Assembly (NCBI RefSeq): GCF_003254745.1
Contig: NZ_QKXH01000006.1
Span: 186,001 to 250,000 of the forward strand
Direction: 5' to 3'
Origin: Flavobacterium aquariorum
GTDB taxonomy: Bacteria > Bacteroidota > Bacteroidia > Flavobacteriales > Flavobacteriaceae
Length of the DNA: 64,000 bases
Shown piece after piece: positions 44,955 through 52,823 of this stretch. Positions within the stretch are counted from its first letter, which is position 1. Each line of letters opens with the position of its first letter. The position numbers and the translations under genes were made by a program. The notes beneath the pieces are model-generated. The model did no database searches and was not told the origin of the DNA. It was given only the letters and a program-made list of their open reading frames with translations.

Positions 44955-45398
44955 ATGATAGCATTTTTTAATAAACTCAGACTTGGATTAATGCCAATAA
45001 TATATGTATTGCTGGCAATTCTGACAAGCTCCGTTACATCCTGTAGCAAAGAAGAACTGGAAATACAAAATGATTTCCCTTTTGAGGTAAAAGTGATGCC
45101 CATACCCAAAGAAATTGCTAATGGCAATACTTTGGAAATCAGGCTGACAATACAGCCAACCGGCAATTGTAGTAACGCGCAATACTATCTTCGCTATTTT
45201 CAGTTTGATGGACAAGGAACTTTGCAGTATTATGAAGAACCGCCTTATCTGCCCAACGATTTGTATTCGTTGCAGGCGAAGCAATTTAGGCTCTATTATA
45301 CTTCAAACTCCACTGTATCGCAATCCTTTGACGTATGGATTTCGGATAATTTCGGGAACGAAAAGCAGTTGAGTTTTGAGTTTAACAACAGTGACTAA
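44955..45398 (+). CDS. traQ: Conjugal transfer lipoprotein TraQ (DUF3872)
   Basis: 147 residues. The signal sequence ends in the lipobox SSVTSCSK with lipidated Cys near 30. The beta-rich mature domain (VKVMPIPKEIANGNTLEIRL, NCSNAQYYLRYFQFDGQG) matches DUF3872/TraQ. It is the last gene of the tra operon; a terminator follows. TraQ is probably anchored in a membrane facing the periplasm. It lies 12 bases after traO. Confidence 0.85.
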   Translation: MIAFFNKLRLGLMPIIYVLLAILTSSVTSCSKEELEIQNDFPFEVKVMPIPKEIANGNTLEIRLTIQPTGNCSNAQYYLRYFQFDGQGTLQYYEEPPYLPNDLYSLQAKQFRLYYTSNSTVSQSFDVWISDNFGNEKQLSFEFNNSD

Positions 45399-45412
45399 GA
45401 TGAAAACGAAAT

Positions 45413-45462
45413 AAATCAAAACCGGCCTGCTGATTTTACGTGCAAGTCGGTTTTTTGATTTT
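45413..45462 (+). terminator. Rho-independent terminator ending the tra operon
   Basis: AAATCAAAACCG (45413-45424) pairs with CGGTTTTTTGATTT (45448-45461) with a two-base bulge; the right arm itself supplies the T-run. It lies about 15 bases after the traQ stop. Confidence 0.7.
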
Positions 45463-45520
45463 CAACTTTTCTCATAAGATGATTTTGTTTAAATTTATTT
45501 GGATTATAATCTTTGTAATT

Positions 45521-45808
45521 ATGGATGCAGTTACCTCTCAATTGGTACTGGGTATTATTTCCCTTGTTATAAGCATAGGACTTATTTACTGGATAAGCCG
45601 CAGAAAGTTTTACAGACGTAATATGGCTGGTTTGGAAGGTTTTTCGAGTTTTGAGGCATCTTTGTTTGTCCGCTTCTTGGAACGAATAGGCAAGTGGCTT
45701 GCATACGGCTTGATTGTTATTAGCATTCTTTTTTTGTGGTCATATTCAAGGATGAAAAAGGATAAGGAAAAACAACAGCAAGGAGTAAAAACAGAGCTGT
45801 CTGTGTAA
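45521..45808 (+). CDS. Small membrane protein downstream of tra operon
   Basis: 95 residues from the ATG at 45521 (MDAVTSQLVLGIISLVIS). Longer starts at 45440 (GTG, inside the terminator) and 45479 in the same frame are possible but add only a hydrophobic or artificial leader. Two transmembrane helices: about 8-25 and about 62-80 (KWLAYGLIVISILFLW), separated by a basic Arg-rich loop (SRRKFYRRNMAGLEG). Such proteins are frequent just past traQ in Bacteroidota ICEs; some databases label them permeases, which I consider unsupported. Function unknown. Confidence 0.65.
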   Translation: MDAVTSQLVLGIISLVISIGLIYWISRRKFYRRNMAGLEGFSSFEASLFVRFLERIGKWLAYGLIVISILFLWSYSRMKKDKEKQQQGVKTELSV

Positions 45809-46070
45809 CGTTAATATTCAAAAGCGCAAAAAAAATTAGCTAAAAGATGGATATTAAATTGTTAAATACTTTGTTTAAATAAAAATATATAAAATATTGT
45901 TATTTAAATATTTAGGATATATTTGTAAATGTAATTCTATATTATCTATCATAGGCATAGGAACATTTGGTAATTCCGATGTAACTGTTTTTTTAAATTA
46001 TAAATTTAAGGAATAAAACCTTAAACTGTAAAAGATTAAAATCCAACTCTAACCAAACGGCGTTCTTTTG

Positions 46071-46108
46071 CTTCTTTTCTTTGGCCGCTGATGTGGAAAG
46101 AAAAGAAG
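46071..46108. repeat. REP-like perfect palindrome
   Basis: CTTCTTTTCTTT (46071-46082) and AAAGAAAAGAAG (46097-46108), 12-base perfect stem, 14-base loop GGCCGCTGATGTGG. It looks like the short extragenic palindromes found many times in Bacteroidota genomes. Confidence 0.55.
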
Positions 46109-46124
46109 TCCCCAAAAACAACAA

Positions 46125-46145
46125 AAGGGATAATGAATATCCCTT
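46125..46145. repeat. Short perfect hairpin
   Basis: AAGGGATA and TATCCCTT with a five-base loop ATGAA. It could end transcription from either side; no T-run is present. Confidence 0.4.
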
Positions 46146-46232
46146 ATAAATCAGATTGCAGCCTGTTTGGTAAAATGTGAAGTGAGGAAGTTTGAGTGGG
46201 GGCATTTTTCCAAAGTGGCTGTACCGATTTGA

Positions 46233-46276
46233 CGCAAAAAGACTTTCCCGACCATAGGAGGGAGTGTCTTTTTGCG
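46233..46276 (-). terminator. Hairpin downstream of the PRTRC ThiF gene
   Basis: Arms CGCAAAAAGAC (46233-46243) and GTCTTTTTGCG (46266-46276) with a 22-base loop; it begins about 15 bases after the ThiF stop on the minus strand. Possible end of the PRTRC operon. Confidence 0.45.
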
Positions 46277-46290
46277 CCCGATTCAGGCTT

Positions 46291-47097
46291 CTAGGCGACT
46301 TTTACGGGATGGGTACGAAAGTTCTTCAGATTGTGAAAAAAGCCCCTATACGGAGTCATACCGTAGCGAAACAAGCTCCATAAAAGCGAACAGCCCATCT
46401 GGGTTAAAGAGGAATTGATAAACAAATCCTGTTTCTCCAATGCTTCCGCCAAACTGCAACTCGGTGTGTCGTCCTCTTGTTCGGACTGCTTCAATAATTC
46501 TCCAAATTCTTCTGTAATCATTGGCAGGCTTGCCACCGTTTCGTATTTTTCCGAATCGGGTTGGTGAATGTTTCCTATGGTGGATAGCAAAACTTGCCCT
46601 GTATGCTGGCTGTTGCCAAAATCTAACCAATATTTCGGTTCGTCCCTGTGGTGTCTATGATTACTAATTTCTTTCAGTATCTCAGCAACCCCAAATCTCG
46701 CCTGTACATTGTCCACACAGGTAATGTATATAGTTGCCTGTGCATTTTCTGGTATTCTGCCCAAACTGTCCTTTTCAAACTTTGCGGTTTCGGCTTTCCA
46801 ATTTGTCCCTGAAAAGCGATTTGCACGGTTGATGAGTGCAACGGATTTGTACAACCCTGTTTCACTTTCTGCAAAACGCTGTCTTCCTAAATTGGCATTG
46901 GTCACAGTATCATCATCCCACAAACGGACATTCAACCCTGCGTGTCCCAATTCGATTAAGCTATGGTTCATTTCCATTAAAGCGGTCAAAACCTTTGAGC
47001 CTGTGCCACCTGCACCGATTAGGTTTAGGGTAATGGGATTGGTGGGGCTTATCAGATAATTATCGCTAAAATGTATTTTTAGTTTCTCGGTATTCAT
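46291..47097 (-). CDS. PRTRC system ThiF-family protein
   Basis: 268 residues from the ATG at 47097; a GTG codon immediately upstream is possible. The N-terminal NAD/ATP-binding motif LIGAGGTGSKVLTALMEM is that of ThiF/E1-like adenylating enzymes, and a second conserved stretch DFGNSQHTGQVLLS follows. ThiF-related proteins activate C-terminal glycines of small carrier proteins, but the PRTRC version (ParB-related, ThiF-related cassette) has no established substrate. It is the last gene of a five-gene minus-strand set E-C-F-B-ThiF and overlaps protein B. Confidence 0.85.
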   Translation of the reverse strand: MNTEKLKIHFSDNYLISPTNPITLNLIGAGGTGSKVLTALMEMNHSLIELGHAGLNVRLWDDDTVTNANLGRQRFAESETGLYKSVALINRANRFSGTNWKAETAKFEKDSLGRIPENAQATIYITCVDNVQARFGVAEILKEISNHRHHRDEPKYWLDFGNSQHTGQVLLSTIGNIHQPDSEKYETVASLPMITEEFGELLKQSEQEDDTPSCSLAEALEKQDLFINSSLTQMGCSLLWSLFRYGMTPYRGFFHNLKNFRTHPVKVA

Positions 47098-47819
47098 CAC
47101 AATAGATTTTTAATGGTTTTGTTGTTCTTTTTTAATACTTCTTTTGGGAAAGCTTCACCTGTTTCAATCAGCTTTTTCCAAAGGCTTACACAATTTCCTT
47201 TTATGGGATTTTGTTTTCCTAATAAATGGCTGAAGTAGCTGTTAAAAAAGTAGTCTTCCCATGCACTTATAAATTCCTCTACAGAAGCGGAATTTTTAAT
47301 ATCTATACTTACAGTTCCCATACACACTTTACCATCTTCGTAAATGTTGAAGAAAGGAGCAAAATTCAATGGTGTATTTTCTTTTGGTCTTCTGTCAGTT
47401 GCAAGAGCAAATACAGCAAGGCTGTTTTTACTGGCATACCAAAGCATTGGCGGTACATATGCTTTGCCGTTGGGTATGCCCAAACCGTCCACAAAATACA
47501 ATTGCTGTTCCTGTGCTTTGGTGTACCAAAGCACCGTGCCTTTTTCACTCGGATTGATGTGCAGTATATTGGTCGGCAAAATTCCTTTTGGCTTTAAAAA
47601 GTCTTTCTCCTTTTCTTTATCAGTGTGTAAAGCCTTTGCCAATACTTTAGCTTCATTTACGGTTAGTGGATGTGCATTGACAGGATTTCCATTTTTGTCC
47701 ATATCAAAATGCTCCACGTACATATCTGTATTCGTTCCTTTGGTTTGGTAAAAAACCAATGCGGATTTTGGATGGTAAAGCGTTCCAAAATTCTCGGTTA
47801 TGTCGTTTACATTGTTCAT
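47097..47819 (-). CDS. PRTRC system protein B
   Basis: 240 residues, soluble. The sequence PKSALVFYQTKG, TEMYVEHFDMDKNG-like opening and LWYTKAQEQQLYFVDGLGIP matches PRTRC system protein B, which always precedes the ThiF-like gene. The end overlaps the ThiF start (TGATG) and the start overlaps the 392-codon gene by four bases (ATGA), so the three are translationally coupled. The function is unknown in every host; the cassette is carried by plasmids and conjugative elements in many phyla. Confidence 0.8.
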   Translation of the reverse strand: MNNVNDITENFGTLYHPKSALVFYQTKGTNTDMYVEHFDMDKNGNPVNAHPLTVNEAKVLAKALHTDKEKEKDFLKPKGILPTNILHINPSEKGTVLWYTKAQEQQLYFVDGLGIPNGKAYVPPMLWYASKNSLAVFALATDRRPKENTPLNFAPFFNIYEDGKVCMGTVSIDIKNSASVEEFISAWEDYFFNSYFSHLLGKQNPIKGNCVSLWKKLIETGEAFPKEVLKKNNKTIKNLL

Positions 47820-48994
47820 TTTCTTGTTGTTTTATAATCATACAGTAGTGTGCAGATTTCGTCCAAAAGGGCAAACAGACGGTTCTCAAAATCAAGGTTG
47901 GTTTGAGTTATGTTGCTTCCGTCAAAGCGTTTGCAAATGGTCGGTTCTTCCATTGCTCCATACTCGTTAAACTCATTGTTTATACTGTCGGCAAGCCTTT
48001 CATACAACCAGCCTGTGGTATCTGCTATAAAGGAGATGTACTTTTCCATTCCAACGGTTTCGGAGTCGTTTTCATCATTATAGGGTTCTTCTTCGGGTCT
48101 TGGAGCGTTTCGAAAAATGCTCTCGTGTGGATATTGTGCATAAAGGGCAAAGGCATCGCAAGCCACTTTTTGGCATTCCAAGTCGAATGTGTCACGGGTT
48201 TTGAAGTTGTTTAAACGCTGTTTAAATACCTGTAAATTGATGCGATTGAATAGTTTCTGTTCTACTCGTTCGCCTATCCATTCTGCTTTTACAATCTCTG
48301 CAATATAGCTGTCCGTTTCTTCGGTATAATCATCCTGTTCGACCCAATCGTTCATCATTTCGTACATCCAATACAGATAGCTGTTTTCCTGTCTGTAATA
48401 GGGTATATCGGCAATATGGTACAGATAACTGCAAACCGAAATAAGCAATTGAGCCGTTTTTTTACGCTTTGGGTCATTGAGCATTTGAAAGAGTGGAACA
48501 ATTGGAATATAGTACAGGGTTGTGCCTGTACTGTATCGTTCTTCGCTTGTAAAAAATGTTTTCTTACTGTCCTGTACCAAACGTAAAGTATCCCAATTGA
48601 CATTGTTCTTTTTTAACTTGGTTTCAGCATCCCACATAGCCAAAGCCATATTGTAGGGGTAACCGTAATCCTGCGTTTGTAAAGGCTCAATGCCATAATG
48701 TTCTGCAAGTTGGGAAAGGGACTTGTAAAAATCCCTCTCCGTTTTTGCAGTTCTCTTACAAGCCTGTACGGATTGCACTGCTTTCAGTTTTGGCAGAAAC
48801 GTACACTTTAGAAAAGCATTGGTAGCATAGCTATCGGTACAGATTTCTGCTTGTCTTTCCGTACTTCGTTTGTGTCTTTGGCTCTCTGCATCCAATTTGC
48901 GAACTCTCCCAATTGTCGGTGAAGTTGCCGTTGTATTTTCTGCTGGGGTATGCTGATAGTTCCCGATAGGATATTGTGCTGCATAGTTCATCAT
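47816..48994 (-). CDS. PRTRC cassette protein, probable protein F
   Basis: 392 residues, soluble, no signal. Features include a disordered start, a helical middle (GYPYNMALAMWDAETKLKKN, LFQMLNDPKRKKTAQLLIS) and an acidic linker (RPEEEPYNDENDSET). I do not recognise the sequence directly, but it stands between proteins C and B, where the PRTRC F gene sits, and its length is right. It is coupled to protein B by an ATGA overlap. The assignment rests mainly on gene order; it may be a Bacteroidota-specific replacement. Confidence 0.55.
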   Translation of the reverse strand: MMNYAAQYPIGNYQHTPAENTTATSPTIGRVRKLDAESQRHKRSTERQAEICTDSYATNAFLKCTFLPKLKAVQSVQACKRTAKTERDFYKSLSQLAEHYGIEPLQTQDYGYPYNMALAMWDAETKLKKNNVNWDTLRLVQDSKKTFFTSEERYSTGTTLYYIPIVPLFQMLNDPKRKKTAQLLISVCSYLYHIADIPYYRQENSYLYWMYEMMNDWVEQDDYTEETDSYIAEIVKAEWIGERVEQKLFNRINLQVFKQRLNNFKTRDTFDLECQKVACDAFALYAQYPHESIFRNAPRPEEEPYNDENDSETVGMEKYISFIADTTGWLYERLADSINNEFNEYGAMEEPTICKRFDGSNITQTNLDFENRLFALLDEICTLLYDYKTTRK

Positions 48995-49008
48995 TTTTGA
49001 TTTTTGGT

Positions 49009-49227
49009 TTAACCTTTTGTTCCCATTACGCTTTCCAATTTGTATTCTATCCTATCATCACGGATAATAGGGGCAGATACTTTTGCCGTGGTTAGTATGG
49101 GATACGTATTGGCGTAAAAATTCAATACCGCTTCCACACTCCAACGTGGTTCGGGGTCGGTCAGTCTGATGTCCTGTCCTTTATCTTTAAGTATAAATAC
49201 TCTTTCTAACTGTGTTGCTAATAACAT
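49009..49227 (-). CDS. PRTRC system protein C
   Basis: 72 residues. ATQLERVFILKDKGQDIRL and PRWSVEAVLNFYANTYP match PRTRC protein C, a short ubiquitin-like-sized protein. Given the ThiF partner, C may be the carrier whose end is activated, though it ends MGTKG rather than in a double Gly; that is speculative. It lies 14 bases before the protein F-like gene and 17 after protein E. Confidence 0.8.
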   Translation of the reverse strand: MLLATQLERVFILKDKGQDIRLTDPEPRWSVEAVLNFYANTYPILTTAKVSAPIIRDDRIEYKLESVMGTKG

Positions 49228-49244
49228 AACTCTTGGATTTTGTA

Positions 49245-49781
49245 TTAAACACTAGGTTGTTCTGTTGCAAATAGACCTGTTGAAGAAAACTTGTCTGATA
49301 GTTCCGATTTGCGTTTTCGTATCTCGTCCGCTTTTTCGGGGTAGTCGGTAATTTCGGGTACTTTCATCCACGCTTCACGGAATTTGCCCTCTTTTTCCAA
49401 TTCGTCTGCCTTTGCCATACCATCATTAAACCTCTTATCTTTGGATTCCTGTTCTTTTTTCTCTTTTTCGCCTTTTTCCTTTTCCATTGCCGATTGCTTT
49501 TTAGCTTCTTCCAATTGTTTCATAAAGGCTTCCATATTTACCATTAAACCTGAAGCGGTTTGCAAAGGAGCTGTTATCTGCTGAAAAAATCCCTCGTCCA
49601 ATTCTTCTGCCGTTCCCCTAAGATTAAGTGGTGGTATCAGTTGTTTTGCGTTATCTCCACATTGCTCATTTAAAAGTATTATAGAAACAATAAGGTTGTT
49701 TTCTATGCCCTTTGAAATAGTGAGCTGTAAATCTCCTGTAATGCCCATTTGGGCTATCTGATTGAAAAAATTTGTGTTCAT
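49245..49781 (-). CDS. PRTRC system protein E
   Basis: 178 residues. The N-terminal domain (LQLTISKGIENNLIVSIIL and LIPPLNLRGTAEELDEGFFQ) matches PRTRC protein E; the rest is a long Lys/Glu-rich helix (KKQSAMEKEKGEKEKKEQES), probably coiled coil, and a Glu/Lys-rich tail. It is the first gene of the cassette. No enzyme motif is visible. No other gene overlaps it. Confidence 0.8.
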   Translation of the reverse strand: MNTNFFNQIAQMGITGDLQLTISKGIENNLIVSIILLNEQCGDNAKQLIPPLNLRGTAEELDEGFFQQITAPLQTASGLMVNMEAFMKQLEEAKKQSAMEKEKGEKEKKEQESKDKRFNDGMAKADELEKEGKFREAWMKVPEITDYPEKADEIRKRKSELSDKFSSTGLFATEQPSV

Positions 49782-49823
49782 CGTTCTAAAATTTAATTGT
49801 TTTTACATGGCTCTTTTTTAAGA

Positions 49824-50222
49824 CTATCTACGGTCAACGAACGACTCAATTTTCAAAGTTGCTCTTCTGTTTGCCCAATAAACATATTCAAGGGCTCCTT
49901 TCTTCGTTCTGAACCTTCTACCGTTTACGTTCCAACGTACTTTTATCCTGCGGATAGTTGATGGTGTTCTGAATGCATCATACGTAATTCCAGTAATTCC
50001 TGTCTCTTTTTTAATCTTGACAACTTCGATATATACCCCATTCTGTTCAACATTAGGATAGTATGATGACAGTAAGAGGTTGTTGTTTGGGTCAAAGATT
50101 TCAAAACGGACAAAATCTTTGTTATTCAACATAATGTGGAGCAGTTCTGATAAATTGAAATTCCAATTAAGCCCTATGTTTTTTACCTCGTATTCCTTAT
50201 ATGTTATAATTCCGATATTCAT
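49824..50222 (-). CDS. Unrecognised small protein before PRTRC E
   Basis: 132 residues, soluble, beta-rich first half (VRFEIFDPNNNLLLSSYYP) and a basic C-terminal half (RRIKVRWNVNGRRFRTKKG) that could bind DNA or RNA. No family recognised. It lies on the same strand as the cassette, 42 bases upstream of protein E, and is followed on its other side by the DUF932 gene. Similar small proteins accompany PRTRC genes in Bacteroidota elements. It is probably real; function unknown. Confidence 0.55.
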   Translation of the reverse strand: MNIGIITYKEYEVKNIGLNWNFNLSELLHIMLNNKDFVRFEIFDPNNNLLLSSYYPNVEQNGVYIEVVKIKKETGITGITYDAFRTPSTIRRIKVRWNVNGRRFRTKKGALEYVYWANRRATLKIESFVDRR

Positions 50223-50273
50223 AGCTGTTGTTTTTAAGGGCTGTCACCATTTAAGGCGATAGCCCGTGATTAT

Positions 50274-51347
50274 TTAATTAAGGTTTAAGATTTCCGCACC
50301 GTCTATTGCAAAGGCAGTGCATAATTCAAATGCTTTCTGTGATTTGATTTGAGCCGTTCCACCCATTACAATACTTTGTAACTTGGCTTCATCGTCTTTG
50401 TAATTGCGTACATTCTGATAGTAGCCTGTCACTGCATTGTACGCTCCGAACAAAGTTCCTTTGGTGGTGTCCATTTGTTGGGTGTCGCTTGTCATAGCGT
50501 AGGCAAAGGCATCCTGCACCACATTTTTGAACACGGTGGAAACTTCATCTTCCGCACCCTTTTTAAGCAAATCCAATGTTTCCTTATTCGGGCAAAGAGC
50601 TAATTGGATTAGTTTTTTTACTTCTCGGTCAGTTACCTTTACTTTAGCCCAATGGTTGAATATTCCCTCTAACTGTGTACTTAAGGTATCTGCCAAGCCC
50701 ATAAGTTTGTGGGCATTTTCCAAATGCTGTTTTGCTCCCGAAGTATGTTTGATGCGTACCACGTTGCTCATATTACGAAGCGAGGCGTTAAGGGTATTTT
50801 GGCAAACAATGCGGATAGGGGTGAAGGCTGCTGTTATGCTTCCACTGCCATCATGCGAAGTGGTTAGGAAAATGTACTTTTCTGTAACGTCATCTCCATT
50901 GCCTACACGGATATAATCGGGCAGTTTAGCTGTGATAAATATGCGTTCGCCCTGTCCCAATGCTCCTGCGGTTTCATACATTATTCCCTCGCCACCGCCT
51001 ACAATTGCATCAAAGAAATTGAACGCTTCACGGTTTTGTACGATGTGATAATCTTTACCTACTACACCCAATATGGCATTGTTATCGGTGCGCATATTGG
51101 CAAAGTAATTGGGAACGTGCAGTTCATTATTGCCTATCTCTATACCGTTTGCCGTTTCAATAATGCCCGAACCTTTTGTATAGAGGGGTGTTTTAATGAC
51201 TTCATAGTCTAAGCCTGCGTGTTTTATGGCTTCTTCGCTTGTTGGGTATTGCTCTACAATTTGACCTAAATTGTGCCACGCCTTTTGCTGAACGCTGAAA
51301 AATGAATAACGCCCTGTACTCTCGTTGAAATTGATATTATGTGCCAT
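50274..51347 (-). CDS. DUF932 (phage/plasmid-type) protein
   Basis: 357 residues, soluble. WHNLGQIVEQYPTSEEAIKH, GVVGKDYHIVQNREAFNFFD and LTTSHDGSGSITAAFTPIRI match DUF932, widely carried by phages and plasmids. The function is unknown; similar proteins are often near SSB and recombination genes in conjugative elements, as here. It lies between ssb (46 bases upstream) and the 132-residue gene. No catalytic motif is obvious. Confidence 0.85.
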   Translation of the reverse strand: MAHNINFNESTGRYSFFSVQQKAWHNLGQIVEQYPTSEEAIKHAGLDYEVIKTPLYTKGSGIIETANGIEIGNNELHVPNYFANMRTDNNAILGVVGKDYHIVQNREAFNFFDAIVGGGEGIMYETAGALGQGERIFITAKLPDYIRVGNGDDVTEKYIFLTTSHDGSGSITAAFTPIRIVCQNTLNASLRNMSNVVRIKHTSGAKQHLENAHKLMGLADTLSTQLEGIFNHWAKVKVTDREVKKLIQLALCPNKETLDLLKKGAEDEVSTVFKNVVQDAFAYAMTSDTQQMDTTKGTLFGAYNAVTGYYQNVRNYKDDEAKLQSIVMGGTAQIKSQKAFELCTAFAIDGAEILNLN

Positions 51348-51392
51348 GATAAAATGATTTAAAAAGTTTAAAAATTGTTTGAAAACCTGTAG

Positions 51393-51770
51393 TTAAAATG
51401 GGAGGTCGTCCTTTGTATCGTCATTGTTATTTACTGTAGGAGCTTGTACCGCATCTGCTTTTTTACCTCCCCCGTGCAGTTTGATTTGCGAGGTGTTGAA
51501 ATTCAGTCCTGCGTGCGGTTGTCCGTCACTGCCTGTCCACGCTCTTGCGCTCACTTTGCCTGTAAGTTCTACCACCGTACCTTTTGTGAGTATCTGCGCT
51601 ACTTTTGGACTAAGCCAGTATGCGCAGTCGAAATACGTTGTCTGCTCAATGCGTTCGCCCACTTTGTTTTTGTAGCTGTCATTGATGGCTACCGAAAAGT
51701 TTACTACTGTTTTGCTGTTCGACACGTTGCGTACCTGCGCATCCGCTGTCACTCTTCCTGTGATGTTCAT
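51393..51770 (-). CDS. ssb: Single-stranded DNA-binding protein
   Basis: 125 residues: OB-fold with NITGRVTADAQVRNVSNSKT, YFDCAYWLSPKVAQILTKG and VVELTGKVSARAWTG, a short linker and the acidic tip TKDDLPF that binds partner proteins. This is an element-borne SSB that would coat single-stranded DNA entering the recipient. Its C-terminal linker is shorter than in chromosomal SSBs, but the tip is intact. The large inverted repeat at 51957-52040 lies about 190 bases upstream. Confidence 0.9.
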   Translation of the reverse strand: MNITGRVTADAQVRNVSNSKTVVNFSVAINDSYKNKVGERIEQTTYFDCAYWLSPKVAQILTKGTVVELTGKVSARAWTGSDGQPHAGLNFNTSQIKLHGGGKKADAVQAPTVNNNDDTKDDLPF

Positions 51771-51956
51771 AATTTCTACGATTTTTAGTGATTAATTTTT
51801 TTTTGAAATTTTATTCGGCAATGAGAGGAGGTGCTGTTTTGTTTCATCAAATCCATTTTTAATATTTTACTTTTCATTGCTGACATTTTTTTTATTCGTC
51901 TAAAGAGCCGGAGTATGCTATGTTTTGTTTCATGAGCATAAAAAGGTTAGTGTTTA

Positions 51957-52040
51957 GCAATAGCAAGGCTTTGACAAAAAATACAACCCGGATGGGTGGA
52001 GATTTTTTGTCAAATCCGCAGGACCCGGCCTTGCTATTGC
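51957..52040. repeat. Nested inverted repeat (84 bases), possible origin or structured RNA
   Basis: Outer arms GCAATAGCAAGGC (51957-51969) and GCCTTGCTATTGC (52028-52040) are perfect; inner arms TTTGACAAAAAAT (51970-51982) and ATTTTTTGTCAAA (52002-52014) are perfect and continuous with the outer left arm; an apical ACCC-GGAT-GGGT hairpin (51986-51997) sits in the loop. On the right a 13-base bulge (CCGCAGGACCC core) separates the arms. This regular architecture is far above background and no coding frame explains it. Confidence 0.7.
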
Positions 52041-52361
52041 GTTAAGAACACGGAATTACCTTTGCTCCTGAAATAAGACAAAAGCATACAGGTTCTTTGA
52101 ATACAAAAATGAAGGGGAAGCAACGAAGAGATTGGGAAATGGTTCTAATGATCAGAAAATTTCATCAATATGACAAAATCTCTAAATCGATGTTTAAGAT
52201 TTTTTTTAAAAACTACTGTTGATAGAGTTATTGATTAATAATATTAGATGCAGTTACAGCACAAGTAGTGGGTGCTGATGTTGTTATACGGCTAAATAAC
52301 TACATAGTTGTTCACTAATATTAAGTGTTCGCGTTTTCGTGAACGTAAGCATAACGTGAAC
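52041..52361. other. AT-rich decayed stretch
   Basis: 320 bases with no real gene. A short frame from about 52110 (38 codons, KGKQRRDWEMVLMIRKF) is not recognised and probably chance. GTTCGCGTTTTCGTGAAC near 52327 is a weak palindrome. Confidence 0.3.
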
Positions 52362-52457
52362 ATGATGAATGAGCAGACAAATGCTATATCTCTGATGATG
52401 ATTCAAAATCATCCTTCAGGAAACCTCACAATCATTATTGGTAAAATTATTGATTAA
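52362..52457 (+). pseudogene. RadC/JAB-like remnant
   Basis: 31 codons: NAISLMMIQNHPSGNLTIII then GKIID. QNHPSGNL corresponds to the HxHPSGN metal-site segment of RadC-type JAB proteins, with the first His replaced by Gln. The rest of the domain is absent or unreadable on both sides. JAB/RadC genes are common beside ssb in such elements, which supports the identification. Confidence 0.45.
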
Positions 52458-52475
52458 TCTATTTATTATATTTTG

Positions 52476-52547
52476 CATGATAGGCTAATTCACGTGCGAC
52501 ACGATAGGCTAATTACAGTACAGCACAATAAGCTAGTTTATGTTTTA
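52476..52547. repeat. Three 24-bp tandem repeats
   Basis: Units begin at 52476, 52500 and 52524 exactly 24 bases apart: CATGATAGGCTAATT, CACGATAGGCTAATT and CACAATAAGCTAGTT, each followed by nine less conserved bases. The third copy is the most degenerate. They stand just upstream of the fic remnant. They could be protein-binding sites or the trace of a duplicated gene end. Confidence 0.6.
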
Positions 52548-52789
52548 CTTCATATTTGTGTACATACATCCCTATTATGGAAGGCAATGGCAGGATGGCA
52601 AGATTCCTAATGAATGTGATGTTGGCCTCTGGAGGATTCCCTTGGACTGCTATTCCTGTTCAAGAACATGATTCTTACATGGCAGCTCTTGAAAGCGCAA
52701 GTTTGGGAGTTGATATAGAGTTCTTTATAATATTTTTTTCAAGACTTGTAAGTGAAAGCTTAAAGGGGAAACCAGTCGCAAGAATATAA
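52542..52789 (+). pseudogene. Fic-domain protein, C-terminal remnant with frameshift
   Basis: The frame ending at 52789 reads MEGNGRMARFLMNVMLASGG, the Fic active-site loop and following helix, then FPWTAIPVQEHDSYMAALE. The catalytic His-Pro pair of HPFxxGNGR appears in another frame as CAT CC just before (52567): an extra C within CCCTAT breaks the motif. The reading could be restored by removing one base. The N-terminal two thirds of a Fic protein are missing. Fic enzymes transfer AMP or related groups; this one cannot. Confidence 0.7.
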
Positions 52790-52823
52790 ATAGTTATGCG
52801 TCATTATAATTCTCGAAAAAAAA

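Larger units (their letters stand above)
45809..46290. other. Non-coding gap between the tra operon and PRTRC cassette
   Basis: 480 bases separating convergent gene sets. It is AT-rich on the left, then holds three perfect hairpins: 46071-46108, 46125-46145 and 46233-46276 (arms CGCAAAAAGAC and GTCTTTTTGCG, 22-base loop). The last one lies 15 bases beyond the ThiF stop and may terminate the PRTRC operon. No reading frame is convincing. Confidence 0.5.

Noticed and set aside
45440..45520. Longer N-terminus of the 45521 gene
   Set aside because: The GTG at 45440 lies inside the traQ terminator hairpin; the ATG at 45521 fits the two-helix protein better.
52476..52547. 24-bp repeats considered as a CRISPR
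   Set aside because: Repeats are contiguous with no spacers of independent sequence and only three units exist.
917..52800. Integrase, excisionase, tRNA or traP for the element
   Set aside because: Searched by eye on both strands; none recognised, so no boundary is claimed.
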